A stretch of DNA of 64,000 bases from Sinohyriopsis cumingii (GCA_028554795.2 CM068825.1:96651451-96715450); one strand, 5' to 3'. Counted from the first letter of the stretch, positions 25,704 to 38,661 are shown. Program-made: numbers and translations. The notes: generated by a model from the letters alone, not told the origin.

Positions 25704-25919
25704 CTAAAAAAACAAACCAGTCTCACAGTTAAAAATATCTTTGTTATCATATCCCCTGCATATATCATTTAGTCTTTTGTTCTGATCTTCTACAACTTCA
25801 TTATTAACATCAGCTGATTCTCCACTAAGGGCAGAACACTTAAATTTGTGTCGCACTTGAAATCTGTGCAACCATCTGTTACTTGCAGTAAAGTCGTTGT
25901 ATCCCAATTCAACTGACAA
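25704..25919 (-). pseudogene. Tigger/pogo transposase fragment (CENP-B HTH)
   Basis: A 71-codon open stretch reads FTASNRWLHRFQVRHKF, then LSGESADVN, then DIFNCETGLFF and a stop. FTASNGWLxRFKxRHxI...LSGE is the second half of the CENP-B/Tigger helix-turn-helix DNA-binding region. DIFNxDETGLFF is the start of the DDE catalytic domain, holding the first catalytic aspartate. Here the residue before ETGLFF is cysteine and the aspartate codon is absent, in frame. A stop follows immediately and no later DDE motifs are seen, so the protein is dead. Confidence 0.85.
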
Positions 25920-26084
25920 AGTTGTTGCTTTTTCTTGTCATTCAAATCAGGATACAAACATCTCCTGGCTCAATCTTCCTTTCTCCGTCCATTTCACCTT
26001 CCTACTTCTGCAGAATTGTTTCCTTATCTTTCACGATAATGTTTATCTGAGTCTTTCCAACAATAGTTTTTTGCAAGGATCCTC

Positions 26085-26107
26085 GACACACACACACACA
26101 CACACAC
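26085..26107. repeat. (AC)n microsatellite
   Basis: An AC run of about 23 bp inside the Tigger-type element. Confidence 0.9.
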
Positions 26108-27042
26108 CCCGCCCCTCGGTCAGTTGAATTACTTTCACTTTCTCTTCTAAACTGAGAATTATTTTGTTCCTCGATGACACGTTGATCTTTTTGCAGTAAG
26201 TTATTCATGTTGCCAACTACAACACTGTAAAAACAACTTTTTATGCATCTAAACAAATTTCTGTGTGTTTTTAAAGAAAGTGATTTTGTCACATGATTTG
26301 TTAGTTGCAGTCTGGTACCCTATTGTTTTTATACATTATTTTACATTAAGTGAAAGAAGCCAAAACGGCTTTGATATGTACCATTAACATCACGCAGATT
26401 TGACCTCACGGCCGTTAGGATTTGTAATTTTGAAAATTATTGTCAGTAGTAGTAGCCACTAATTATCAAAGTGAACAAGCTCAGCATCTTACTAAGGGAA
26501 GCCATAAAGGCTATCAGACCGTTTTCCTGCTGACTTGTGTATTGTACATCAATGCTGCCACTTCTGAGCTGTTACTACTGTTAAATAATTGTAATCTTAA
26601 CAATTATCAGTGACTAAACCGACATCTTATGATAACACAGCAGTATGTCTAATTGGATTACATGTACTTACCCTTTTGTATGGATTAAAATTTGAGTCTT
26701 TCTTGGCTTTATGGAATAAATGTGGCTTCTCATGAGGCGTAAATGATATAATATTAACCTTAGTGGTACATGTACTTTAGTCAACACTTCTTTCACTAAA
26801 CGAAAACCTGACATCGGGAAACAGAAATTAGATTACTTAACATGCGTTATGAATAAAATACTGGTTCTGGATACATATTAAAATAAAATGCAGCCGCTTG
26901 TGAGGGGTAAATTTTATATTATTGCACTAATATGCTGGCTGCTGGTCACATTAGCAGTGGTGGCCTTTTGTGAGGGGTACTTTTGAACACAAACTCGTCG
27001 GTGCCAACTGATTCTGGCCGTAAGGAGCGGGTGGCCACTGGT

Positions 27043-28735
27043 AATTAAAAAAGTAATTATAAATGCACTGGAATCATTTGCTTACATTTCCAATGCTAGT
27101 GTATAGAGATATCAAAATTCTACCAGATACCTCTCAGTTCTAATGATCGGTTACCTGGGTACCCAATCAGAGGGAAATCATTGGAAATATGAACCTGAAC
27201 TACTTTGTTGTATACTCACACATGCCAACCCCCCAAGAGAAGTAGACGCATAGTTGTTTCACAATGACGTGTCTGCAATGTTTATTTATATTGCAAACAG
27301 TACAAAAACTGAAAGTAGTCCCAGAATTTATCAATGTGTAAAAAAGTTAGGATGGTCTAGCTTTAAAAATCAGCGTTGATTTTTAAATAGGTTGGGCGAG
27401 AAAAGAGATAAGTGTCATTTCTTGTATTATTATATAGTACATGTATGACATAAATTGTAAGCAATAATGCGAGCCCCTGTGATGATGAATAAATGCGCAT
27501 GTGACGTGAACCTCGAACTGTAATCATTAATCTGACTCTCAACTTTGAAAAAAGTTAACTTTTAAAAAAAAAAAACAGGTTCCCAGTTGTTTATTTTATT
27601 ATCCTGGTACCTGTTGGCTACTTTGCTAGTATACCATTCTCTCTCTGATTGACAATGTCGCAGTAGGTCTAGAGCCCTGTTTTCAGTGAGTGAAAATAAA
27701 TCAGATTGCTTGGGTCATATTATGCACTTAAATTCTAATATCAGAAATATTGAATTTCTTAAAATTGCTAGTGAAAATCCAGATAGCTGTTAATATGCTA
27801 TTTGCAATAATAACTATCTAGACATAAAAAAAGTGGTGGTCATGATGGATTTCTATCTTGCCTAGATATCATAGGGCACTACTCTTGCATGTGTTTTAAT
27901 ACAGGAATCTATTTGGCAATTTCAGATTGTTTTAAATGGTGACTGATAATTTTTATATAATTTATTTTGATACAGGTTTTGTTATTGCAAATAATACAAA
28001 GACAAGAAGAAAGAAGCGTTTTGTTTTCGAGAATAATTGCTGCACCTCAAAAAAGGCCAGGTTACATACGAAGAGTAAACTGTTCTCTTGTTGAAGATTC
28101 CAAATTCTGTATTAATTTACTCTATCTTGTTTTGTTTGATAAAAGAAGCTTTGTACTGTTTGATAATCCATGACAAGAACATAAAATTTGTTACACTAAG
28201 CTAGAAAAGTATCTAGGAGATGCACACTTATTCTTAAGCCTAGATAAGATGGGGAAGGATTTTTTTTTGTACTGTTTTTTATAAATAAATCATGAACATA
28301 TAGACACAGCTTCTAGTTCGTCGCCACTCACACTTATATTTAAGAGACAAAATGTCAAATATATGCGTTTTGTGTTTGATTAATTTAGCTAGAAACATGT
28401 TAGTTTTAGATTCGCATTGTATTATTATAGTTTATGTATATAGACCAGTATAATAAATATTAGTTTCGTTGTCTAGTGTGCATAAATAAACAGATCAGGG
28501 CATAGGTATCCAATCCATGAAAACTGGAATGAGATTTTTTTCATTTTGAAATTTTTAACTAGTTGAGTCCATTGTGTTTGTGTCTTTTGAGGATGGAAAT
28601 ATTACAATTTTTTTATTATGCCATATGATCCAATTACATGCATGCACACATATTAGGATAAGTTTGAAATAGTGAAAATGTTGATTATTTTTGGTACCAT
28701 GAGTTTTCAAGGTGGACTGCAAGTTAATTACTTTT
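27043..28735. other. Intron 1, unassigned
   Basis: No gene or known repeat. A short perfect hairpin (AAAAATCAGCGTTGATTTTT) lies at about 27365-27384; it has no U-tract or other sign of a functional RNA. Confidence 0.45.
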
Positions 28736-28738
28736 AGC

Positions 28739-28900
28739 CCCCCTTAGGTGGCTTAATGATTAGCATGCTGGACTTGTGACCAGGGTGGATATTTGAATCT
28801 AGCCATTGGACCAGCCTGGGTTAGCTACCATGGTGTGTCCTTGGGAAGGCATTTTATTCCAATTTCCTCCCCACCAAATAACCTACTAGTGTTGCCAAAC
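28739..28900 (+). repeat. tRNA-derived SINE, family C, copy 2
   Basis: The A-box region is GTGGCTTAATGATTAGCATG and the B-box region GGATATTTGAATCTAGCC, followed by GTGTCCTTGGGAAGGCATTT and ATTTCCTCCCCACC. The last blocks are a widespread SINE body motif in invertebrates. No clear target duplication was found. Confidence 0.7.
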
Positions 28901-29579
28901 CAAACCAAATAGTACTTTATTTGCTGCCAGCACAAGGTCATTCATTATGAATGTATTTATAGGGTGTATGGCATGCCAGCACATTACTGCTCATATAATG
29001 TTTCATGTGATTATACATAAACCTGCTTAACAAACAAGCAAGTGTTGATAACATTTTCTTGCCATTGTGATCCATTACATTTCATGCAGTTTATTTGAAC
29101 CAGATTTTCTCATTCAAACACTGTCAGTAAAACTATTTATGTGTTGATTATTATGCTGTTTGTTTTGTTGATGACATATCTGTTTATGCAAACTCGTGAA
29201 AAATGAGATCTCATCACGGGCAGAAATAAGTGATTGTCTCCCATGGCCTTTGATAATAGTAGTAAAGCACATTCCATGGAATGTGTACATTTTATAAGGT
29301 TGTTCTTAAGCAACGGTTCATCGGTTCTATAAATTCATATAATTTTGTTTGTACATAATCAAGGATACCATTTGTTTCAACAAGAGGCTAATTGTTCATT
29401 GGGTATTTCAGTTCAAGCTTTGTTGTCAAACTACACCAAACATTGGTATCCTACAAAATAGGGAATTCGCAATATTCTGTCCGGAAATGATAGATACAAT
29501 TGTATAATTTCATTAGCTTGTAATTATATACTGGCATAAACATATAATTATATACTGTCATAAAGTTGTAATTACTGTA

Positions 29580-30200
29580 TATACTGTTAAAGTAAAATCG
29601 ATCATGAATGACCTCTGCTGTGAGCGGCCACCAGTCATTTACAGCTTCAATCATAATGCATGGACTGATTTTATATATAAATGCACTGCTGTGAGCGACT
29701 GCCCGCTGAATGCAACCAGTGACGATGATGTTTTGGCAAAAGATGTATTTGGACACTGCTATGAATGACTGCATTGCAAAAACAGAGATAATAATCACTG
29801 ACCTTTATTTAATCCTTTGTAACTATGGCTGCTTGGGCAGTTCTGTTAAAAAAAAAAAAATAGTAGGCTGTTTGCTAATTTCTGAAATTTTATAGGTCAT
29901 GCATATAGTGTAATATATCTTCGATTGTGAACCAGACTAAAGTACATGCAGATTGTTCCAACGTTATGAACGACTTGTTGCAAGAACAGGCAAACACTAC
30001 TGCCCATTATTTATTTGTAAATAATGACTGCATGAAAAAGTAAAGACTGTTCTGATAAAAATAAATTTAAAAAAAATTAAAAAGAAGGCTGGCTACTGGT
30101 TTGTAAATTTGGCAGGTCAAGCATTTAGCGTCATATTTGATAGATGTTAAACCAGGCTGAAGTACATGTTAGAAACTGCTATTGTAATGCGGACGTCAAC
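29580..30200. repeat. Internally repeated, unclassified element fragment
   Basis: CTGCTGTGAGCGGCCACCAG and CTGCTGTGAGCGACTGCCCG recur about 90 bp apart. The block around 29870-29945 (AGGTCATGCATATAGTGTAA) is repeated diverged at 30105-30170 (AGGTCAAGCATTTAGCGTCA). GAGCGGCCACC resembles sub-terminal motifs of the nearby Tigger-type elements, but no ends were found. Confidence 0.4.
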
Positions 30201-30399
30201 TTTTTTTTGGTAGTTGTCTGAATTATTTGTCATCAGTGTTAGTTCATATTGCCTGGGGGTGAACGAGGTCTTTGTCTGTTAAACCAGCAAGTGAGAATCA
30301 TTTCCGGGACTCATTATTGTTGCTAAAAGGTTGTGTTGTTTGTTGCTTTTTTTGTTGATGTAACTGTGATTACACCTCACATACCAAAAAGAAGTCATA

Positions 30400-31711
30400 A
30401 AATGTGTTCATTTCGTTCCAAATGACATTCTTACTACACTGTAATTAACTATATTCAAGGAAATTTTGATCAGTGACAAAGTCACTTATGCTTAGTGGAG
30501 GCAGTACTTTAATAAATAAATACCAATTAAATATTTTTTTATTAACTGAAATTTGTGTTCTGGTTCTATTATTTAGTTCCGTTTAAGTGTAATCATCATA
30601 AGTGCAATGTGTCCTCTTGTAATTTAACATAAAACTTGTCAATCTACCATAACAGCTATGTCTACGATCGTTTCTCTGAGAACCTAATTAAGTGCTGACC
30701 GTATTTTTTTTATTAGACTAGCGGGAGCATTGTTGTATTTTTGTACTAGATAAAAAGTGGCCCTCCTTTTCTATTATCACGTTAGTTAACGTCTTTTGAA
30801 TCAAAGAAGATAGAATTAATAAAGAAAGTTAAAAGGCATACAACTCCTACATGCTTAAGAACCAACGGCCCCAGTCGTATGTTGGGTAACTCATTTCAGT
30901 AGATCAGTCGAACACTGTTATGAATGTTATTGTGTATGTAATCTAATTAAACTACCTTAAATTAACCTACTCAATCATAACTGATTAAAGATAGCAAGGC
31001 AGCTAAACGAAATGAGTACTTCGTAAAATAAAGAGCTTTGTTTCACAGATACATACAGTTGTGGGAAAAATGAGTTTCAGAGAAATCCTGAATTTGCATG
31101 TAGAGATATCCTCAGGAATGATAAGAAGTTTCACTATTACTTTCAATGAAATCATGGCATCAATATCTTACTAATTGAACAATTAAAAAAATTGAGCTTT
31201 GATGTAGATGACAGTCTCACAGAATGTTACGTTTTTTATAAAAAGGAATCTTGTTTGGTAGTGTATCAACAGTTAGTCTGGTTTCCTGCTAGGAAGATCC
31301 TTTTTCCAGAAAATACTATCCATAAAAACACTCCTGGATACAGACTAATCAACAAAACAAAAAGCTGTGATGTAATACACAAATGTTTTTGCTCATCATG
31401 TTGGTTTTTGAAACCAGTTGGAATCATGTTATCAATCTTTCAGATGTTGGACATTTAAAAAATAAATGTAATTTATACAGAATAATGAACAACATCATTG
31501 GAAAAAGCACTTTATTGACAATTATTCTTGACGTGATTGTAAAATGAGGATTCAGTTATTAAATAGCCCAGTTCATCCCCAACCACATGGTTCTCCGAAT
31601 GTCTAGTGGATTTTTTTGAGGTCCCTTGGTAACTCAACACCCTTGCTTATAGTGTGGTCTATGTTTTTGGACCCCGATGTGCGTGAGTTATCAAGTGAGA
31701 GGTGTATATCA
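30400..31711 (+). mobile_element. Relic of Tigger-type element 3 (right part only)
   Basis: The end at 31610-31709 (CTTATAGTGTGGTCTATG, GGACCCCGATGTGCGTGAGT, then GAGAGGTGTA) matches the right end of the element at 54439-56630. Interior blocks also match it (TTCCGTTTAAGTGTAATCAT near 30578; GAGAACCTAATTAAGT near 30680). The left end was not found, so the start given is approximate. Confidence 0.65.
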
Positions 31712-34140
31712 TCTGTGAATTAAACCATTGACTTTTGTCTCTGAATAAATACTTCTTTGGAAGAGTTAATTATGTCTTTTTATTTCATTAATTGGTACAA
31801 ATACAATAATGTACATGTATATTTTATTCCATATTTCCCCAAAGCCTGATCAAAACCATTGTTTCAGTTGTTATTTACAAATGAGCACTGATAATGTTAA
31901 CCCAAGACAGAACCTCCAACTCCAAAAAGACAAATTCTAACACTGAAGGAAAGAATTATGGTAACTGAAAAAAAAAATGAAAAGTGGAGACCTCTCAAAA
32001 CAGCATTTTAAGCATCAGTAAAACAAATTCAAAGTGTTATTAAGGACATGGAGTAAATTAGAAATGATGTTCATATGCTAATGTACATGTGACCTTAATG
32101 ATAGATGTATATCTTGCTGTATACGTTTTTTTGCAGATAAATGTGTGCAATATTTTAACAAGAACTATGAATAATGAACAGAACATGTGCAAAGTGATTT
32201 TGTTACTTATCATCCTTAAAGTATTGAAATTTGACCCTGGAAACTGGTTTCTTTTTTTTTGTTGTTGAGAGACCATCTGTCTTAAGGGACCATTTTTAAA
32301 AAAAAAAGGAGATGCCATTCCCACTGGGCCTGAGAAAACTGGTAGTGGGGCAGTAATGGGGATGTTGAAGGACTGAATGCTTGTTTTATAATCATGTTGG
32401 GAATAATTGTCAGTAAAGAACTTTTCTGATAAAGTTCATGGCTTTTCTGCGTAAATTACCTTTATTTTCAAGATACCGAACCTCTGAGAGATAATTTAAA
32501 AGATTATTCTAAGGCATTTCAACAACCATCATGTGCACACAAAAACATTGTGTAGTATGTCACTAATTTTAGCTGTTGTTTTTCAGCAAAACAAGGTTCT
32601 TTTTTTTCTTCTTCAAAACTCAGGGACATTTATTACATGAAACAGCTCTCAACATCAAAACTTCTTTTTCTATTTTTTTTCTGTTTGTGTAAAATGTCGG
32701 TTCCATGATGTAATAGTGAAACAGCTTCTCATTTATGAGGAAATTGCAGAGTGCCAAATTCAGGAATTGAAGGTTCATGACAAACTGTTTCTACACATTT
32801 GACCCATATATGTAATGCATTTTATTCACCATTTTGCTCCATTGCATTGTTATCTTTGATTACAGTTGTGAATGAGTAGGCAGATTTATGGTACTTTCAT
32901 TATTTAACTTACATAATAATATTAATAACTGTGTTTGATTGATCAGTTGAAACGAGTTGACAACCATCAGTGAATGCTAGCTCTTATGCAGGTACAATTT
33001 CCATGCATTTTAACTTTTCTTTTATTCCACCACCTTTATTAGATTTGATACAAAAGCATAATTAATGTGAAAATATAAAGCATGTCTTTTAAATAAATGT
33101 AACAGTACAACAAAATACATCTGTAAGTCAGAGATCAAAACATGGTCAGCATTTAACTAGGGCTCCATGGTAGGAAAATTCTTGAGCCAGAAATGAAAAA
33201 CAATGATCATAGCCTAGAACCGTAATGTTATCACAGAGAGATCATAGCTACATTGTTGTGACATCATGAGATCAGGATTGCTCGTTAAAATATTTGTAGT
33301 TCTTAAAAAAGTTAAGACATTAGGTGCTTGTAATATCACGTATTATCCAGCATAAGCAATATATCTCGTTAAAAACCTCATTGAAATGTTGGTATGTCAG
33401 TGTTCACTGACTCTTTGTGTTATCTGTTGATTCAGATACTCTTGTGCTAAATTATTTAAGACCTTGAAATTAAGAACAACTCTTTTAAAACAAATATAAT
33501 CCTTAATTGGCAACCATCGGTTCTTGTTATTTAAAATCATCTTGGCTGCTGTTTCTGTAAGCTGTATAGTATTCTCTATGTAGGAAGAATTATTGGGTTT
33601 TAATCACATCTCCACTCGATACAGCAGTAGATAAAATGTGGAAAAACAATATTGTACACTTTTGAGCAGCTGATCGGACATAAAACCTAACTTTTATCAT
33701 TCTTTTTTCTTAGAGACTTTTGTAAAGAGAATTTCAGAGTGATTGGTCCAGAATAAATAAAGATTCCTGGAAGTTTGTTATATTTAATAGTTTTAATTTT
33801 TGTACCATTTACTTGAAAGTACAATTTTTATGAAAGGAAATTCTTAACATCTGATTCAGAGCTACTGCTTTGGATGTCTTGTTTGTTTAAGTTTAAACTC
33901 GGCAATTACATTGTTGATTACCAGAACTTAATTTCCATTTTTAAGTCTAGAGATGAATTAGGCATTAGTAATCATAGACCTATGTGCTCTTTGTCTTGTT
34001 CTCAAATTTTAATCCCCAAAAAATCATTACCCCATATCAACAGGCTTTTGTCTATTTATTGCTTTCCACTGAATAGATGGTCATATCAACATGAGGTGTT
34101 TCACAAAAATTCTTTTTGTCTCTTTGAGGGACTTTATTTC
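31712..34140. other. Intron 1, mostly unassigned
   Basis: AT-rich, no gene. GAGAGACCATCTGTCTTAAG at 32266-32285 belongs with the GAGAGACC motifs at 5625-5720 and suggests the edge of another decayed DNA transposon family. Confidence 0.4.
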
Positions 34141-34375
34141 TACATTTAATTCGGGACCAGCCCTCAACTTAAATGAATGGGGTTTTTTTTGCATATGAGC
34201 AATCATGCATCCAGTATCCCACAGTGGCTAATTTGAAATTTTTATTGCTCAAGAGTATCAGGGACAGTTTCAGCACTAAGCAGTTTTTAAAAAATGGTCT
34301 TTCCTTGAATCTGTGGAAATTCTTTTTTACAACAGAGCATCAGTCCCTTTGAGGGGGCTTCCTGTTCAAGATGTG
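34141..34375. repeat. Family E dispersed repeat, 3' end copy
   Basis: GGGACAGTTTCAGCACTAAG, then AAATGGTCTTTCCTTGAATC and AGAGCATCAGTCCCTTTGAG match the ends of the repeat blocks at 41000-41110 and 48970-49090. Only this terminal portion is present here. Confidence 0.65.
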
Positions 34376-34379
34376 CCAA

Positions 34380-35370
34380 CTTTTATGTTGATTACCAATA
34401 TGTACTATATTGCTACTTTATCACATGTGCTATATTACTAGTAAACCAGTATATGGTATATTACTAGTATTCCAGTATATGTTATATTACTAATATATCA
34501 GTATGTCCTGTATTACCAGTATACCCGTATATGGTATATTACTAGTAAACCAGTATATGGTATATTACTAGTATTCCAGTATATGCTATATTCCTAATAC
34601 CAGTATTGTCCTGTATTACCAGTATACCTGTATATGGTATATTACTAGTAAACCAGTATATGGTATATTACTAGTGTTTCAGTATATGCTGTATTGCTAA
34701 TATATCAGTATGTCCTGTATTACCAGTATACCCGTATATGGTATATTACTAGTAAACCAGTATATGGTATATTACTAGTATTCCAGTATATGCTATATTA
34801 CTAAATACCAGTATTGTCCTGTATTACCAGTATACCTGTATATGGTATATTACTAGTAAACCAGTATATGGTATATTACTAGTGTTTCAGTATATGCTAT
34901 ATTACTAATATATCAGTATGTCCTGTATTACCAGTATGCCCGTATATGGTATATTACTAGTAAACCAGTATATGCTATATTACTAGTATTTCAGTATATG
35001 ATATTACTAATATACCAGCATGTCCTCTATTACCAATATACCCATATATGGTATGTTACTAGTAAACCAGTATATGGTATATTACTGGTATTTCAGTATA
35101 TGTTATATTACTAATATATCAGTATGTCCTTTTTTACCAATATACCCATATATGGTATATTACTAGTAAACCAGTATATGGAATATTACTAATATTCCAT
35201 TATATGCTATATTGCTAATATATCAGTAGGTCCTGTATTACCAGTATATCCATATATGGTTATATTACTAGTATACCAGTATGTGGTATGTTACTTGTAT
35301 ACCAGTATATACTGTATTACTAGTTTACCAGTATGTGCTATATTACCAGTATATCAGCATATGCTATGTA
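34380..35370. repeat. 104-bp higher-order tandem array before exon 2
   Basis: The marker CCTGTATTACC or a variant recurs at 34507, 34610, 34714, 34818, 34922, 35024, 35128 and 35232, a period of 102-104 bp. Each period consists of about four 26-bp sub-units of the form CCAGTATATGGTATATTACTA. Many sub-units contain TACTAAT or TACTAGT followed by a CAG. The array ends about 30 bp before the exon 2 acceptor. Confidence 0.95.
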
Positions 35371-35398
35371 TAAAATATGTTCTATATTTGTCTTACAG

Positions 35399-35490
35399 TG
35401 AAACCAATAGTGCAGAAGATCAAACAATACCGGTTGAGTAGAGATGATTTTGAAACTATTCGAATTATTGGTAGAGGGGCATTTGGTGAG
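35399..35490 (+). CDS. MRCK: MRCK exon 2 (pre-kinase linker and glycine-rich loop)
   Basis: This exon encodes 30 full codons from [17 protein letters not shown] to IIGRGAFGE. The GRGAFGE segment is the nucleotide-binding P-loop (GxGxFGxV) of an AGC kinase, and RLSRDDFE is the usual lead-in in MRCK. The acceptor is TTGTCTTACAG; the donor is GAG|GTAAGA. The first 2 nt complete the codon opened at the end of exon 1, so the frame joins without a gap across a 35-kb intron. The 104-bp tandem array that fills the preceding kilobase ends about 30 bp before this acceptor. Confidence 0.95.
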
Positions 35491-36010
35491 GTAAGAGCAT
35501 TCAATTATTAACTAAATTAGTTGTATTTTTCTCAGGAAATACTACTACAGATCTCTTGACACTAGATTTATGTACTATTATTAGACTGAGTAACTAATGC
35601 AGACTGCCTTTGTAATAAGTGTTACAATGCACACATCACTGATTTCTGATAGCCCACTTGGTACATTGGACATGGACATGGGGTAGAGATTAAATGTCCA
35701 TTAACGGTAGTGGATGCCCACTACTTTGTTCTCACTTTGATGTCAGCCATAGGCACATTTGTGAAATACATTCAGAACTAGTCACTACCTTTGATGCTGA
35801 GCTTCAGTAGTATATTTAGTACTGATGTTTAAAAATAAACATTAACTGTTATGAAATTGTTTCTTCTTGTCACGAAAACCAAACCAAAATTATTTTTGAA
35901 AATTAATTTTTTACTAGCATTTTGGAAATGCATTTGAGGTAGTGATTAACCATTAAATTGAGTAGAGGGTGGGTGTTCTTAGCACATAGAATACAAGTCT
36001 TAATTGACTA
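35491..36010. other. Intron 2, start
   Basis: No recognisable feature between exon 2 and the TIR element. Confidence 0.5.
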
Positions 36011-38661
36011 CCGTATATACTTGCGTATAAGCCAAATAATTGAGAAAAAAATAAAGGCCTGGAAGAAGGGGGGGGGTCGGCTTATTCGTGGGCCAGTGTG
36101 AAAACTTGACAGTTTTTAGGTCTTTTTATTGACTACTGTAATGGCTGTAAATCTTGGGACATGAAACAATATTTTTTCTGTGTCCTAAGACATAGGCATG
36201 TAAAAAAAAATGTAACTTTCGATGACATGACTATTAAACTGTTATAAAGTACTATGATTGATTATGTTATTATTTTGTATGTGCCTTTTTTCTGATTTCT
36301 CCAACACAAAGTTAAATAAAGGTAAATACAGACTTTATTATTCACAGGCTGGTTGAGTTTACCAGGGAGACCATGTTGAACTATAATGTACAGTACTTAA
36401 CACAGTGCATAGCGTCACTAAAATCCGTACTTGTTCCCAAACATATTAGATGCAGATTTTGCTTTATTCATTGTTTCGACCAAATTGCATTCTTCCAGAT
36501 AACATTTCAGCTTCTCCTTAATAGCTGTTGCATTTATGTTGAATGACATGCTCACGAGTTACTTATTTTCAATGATATAAGCGATCCTACAAATTGAGGT
36601 AATATTTTTAGAATGGTACGCACGTTTAATTGTACAGGGTACATAACCATCATAATTTACATGTTCACGAAGAGTGAGAATAAATAAAGGCAAAAATTCT
36701 CATATAGATCAACTAAGATCAACATCAGTAAATTTTAGTTTTGTGTTTTAGCTGAACAAACATCATAACTTTCCACACAAAGGAAAGCTTGATGTTTCGG
36801 CATCTCCAATGTTGATAGTCGGCAAATTTGTTTTTCGTTTTGCGATAGCAGTACATGCCAGTTAATCATTAAAACCCTGAAACTGGCTTGTGTTAAGAGG
36901 GAATTTTGATCAATAACTATACCAGTACATTGATGTGTAATTGCCTTGTATTCCATAATAGCACGATTACCGTAGTTTTGTAAAACAGGGTATAAGGCAT
37001 ACCTACGAACTTTTCAGAAGCCAAGTAGGCAGACTGAATAAAAAAACAGAGATTGAATCTAAAATCGGGAGTTTTTTTTGTGTCATATTTAAAGCCTTGT
37101 TTTAACTAAATATTGATTGATCTGCTTGGTCCAATATGCGTGAAATTCACAAAAAGACACCATTTCTCCCTTTGACGAGCCCTGTTTTCCCCCAGGACAT
37201 GCCCTATTTTCATATTTTGGTCAGCTATGGTCAAACTACACAATAGCTAAAGATTAGTCTTGAATAAACAAGCAAGAAAGCCAGCACGACTAATTAAAAG
37301 TTAATCTTTATCCATGCAACTATTTTATGAAAACGACTGGCCCTCCGTGGTAATTCAAAGAAACTACATTATACACTATTGTGTGTTATGCAAGCATCGG
37401 CAATTGATCAGCAAATAAAGGATTACCAAAATAGCCAGCCTTATGGCACCGTACATGTGGCAACTATTTTCCCTTCTTTGTATATCCTACCTTAATCCCT
37501 TATTGTCAACTCGTAAAGCATTTAGTATTGTTTATTATGAAACATGTATTCTGAATTAGTTTTTTTTTAGGACACATTTGCTACGTGATTTGTATTTTCA
37601 TTCCTTCTTTTAAGTTAACGATGGTAATTAACATTATTAAATACGGTATAAAAATGGCAGGTATTCACTTGTGTAAGTTTCTTTTGTGGGAATGGTGTTA
37701 GCCTGTAGAATTACAGCATTCATAGTAATCATTCTTGGGATTGAAATTAATTGTGGATGATTTTATTGTTGTGGTTTACTTTTTTGTTCTGGTTTATTTT
37801 ATTTTTTTGTATTATTGTAGAGGTAAAAAAAATCATTAATTTACATGAACGATGTTTAAACTTAACATTCTGTTTTTAGTGAAGAAGCGAATTTTTTAAA
37901 GTAATTATTTCATCGCAACAATAATTCACAGGTGATACAACAGACCATGTAGGACTTTTCTTGTTGAGAAGAAATGAAAATCAAAGACAATGTAATAATC
38001 AGGTATTCTCTGCAAAAATCGGAAGATATTATGAAATTGGGAGGTAGGTGTGTAGTGACGCCAAAAAGCGTGAGATTTTTTTTCTCCCTCTGACGTGAAA
38101 GTTGACAGGTATGGTGTAAGGTTGCTTACATCAAAGCAAACTATAACTCGGCTTTTACAGTATTAGCATCGAACCATATTGTTTGTTCATTGTGTTGTCA
38201 TACTGGGATTACATTTTAATGAGTTAGGTATTTGTAATTTCAAAGCAAAGTAAAAACGTAATTACCGGTGAACTGATATAAAATGTCCAATGCAATAATG
38301 CATAAACAAACAATAGTTGAGTCAAAAGGGATAGGTAGTGTTATAGCAACTCACGATTGCTAAATTTCTGTCATCATTCGATTAAATTATACATAAATCT
38401 AAATTAAGCAAAAACAAAAAGAAAACAGAAAAATAAATTACTTTTCAAACAAGTTTATACCATTTTTTTAAAATAATCATGCACGCCAACCTTGAGATGA
38501 GTATACATATAATTTTTTTAAATATAAATTTGCCTAAATAAATGCATTTAGAAGTTACCTCGTGCATCTTGATACGCGGATCATGCACTTTTTAGTTTTT
38601 ATACCTGTTCAGTTTGGGGGTCAGCTCATATGCAAATAGGCTTATACGCAAGTATATGCGG
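36011..38661. mobile_element. TIR element, copy 2 (2.65 kb, inverted to copy 1)
   Basis: The ends are CCGTATATACTTGCGTATAA on the left and TTATACGCAAGTATATGCGG on the right, with TA on both sides (36009-36010, 38662-38663). The right end is the inverted left end with one or two changes. The sequence matches the element at 12551-17837 in reverse, without its three insertions. Short frames inside are not conserved as protein between the copies and I see no transposase, so both are non-autonomous relatives of a Tc1/mariner-like (pogo branch) element. Confidence 0.88.

Larger units (their letters stand above)
25403..27040 (-). mobile_element. Tigger/pogo-type element 2, transposase remnant
   Basis: The left end CAGTAGTCCCCCTCTTATAA follows TA. 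The right end is a diverged inverted match (GGCCGTAAGGAGCGGGTGGCCACTG) followed by GTA. The transposase fragment inside runs right to left. GTGGCC(T) motifs recur near both ends (25450, 26895, 26960). The right boundary is less certain than the left. Confidence 0.7.

Noticed and set aside
27365..27384. Hairpin as a terminator or small RNA
   Set aside because: A 20-bp palindrome alone in AT-rich intronic DNA is expected by chance, and no precursor structure surrounds it.
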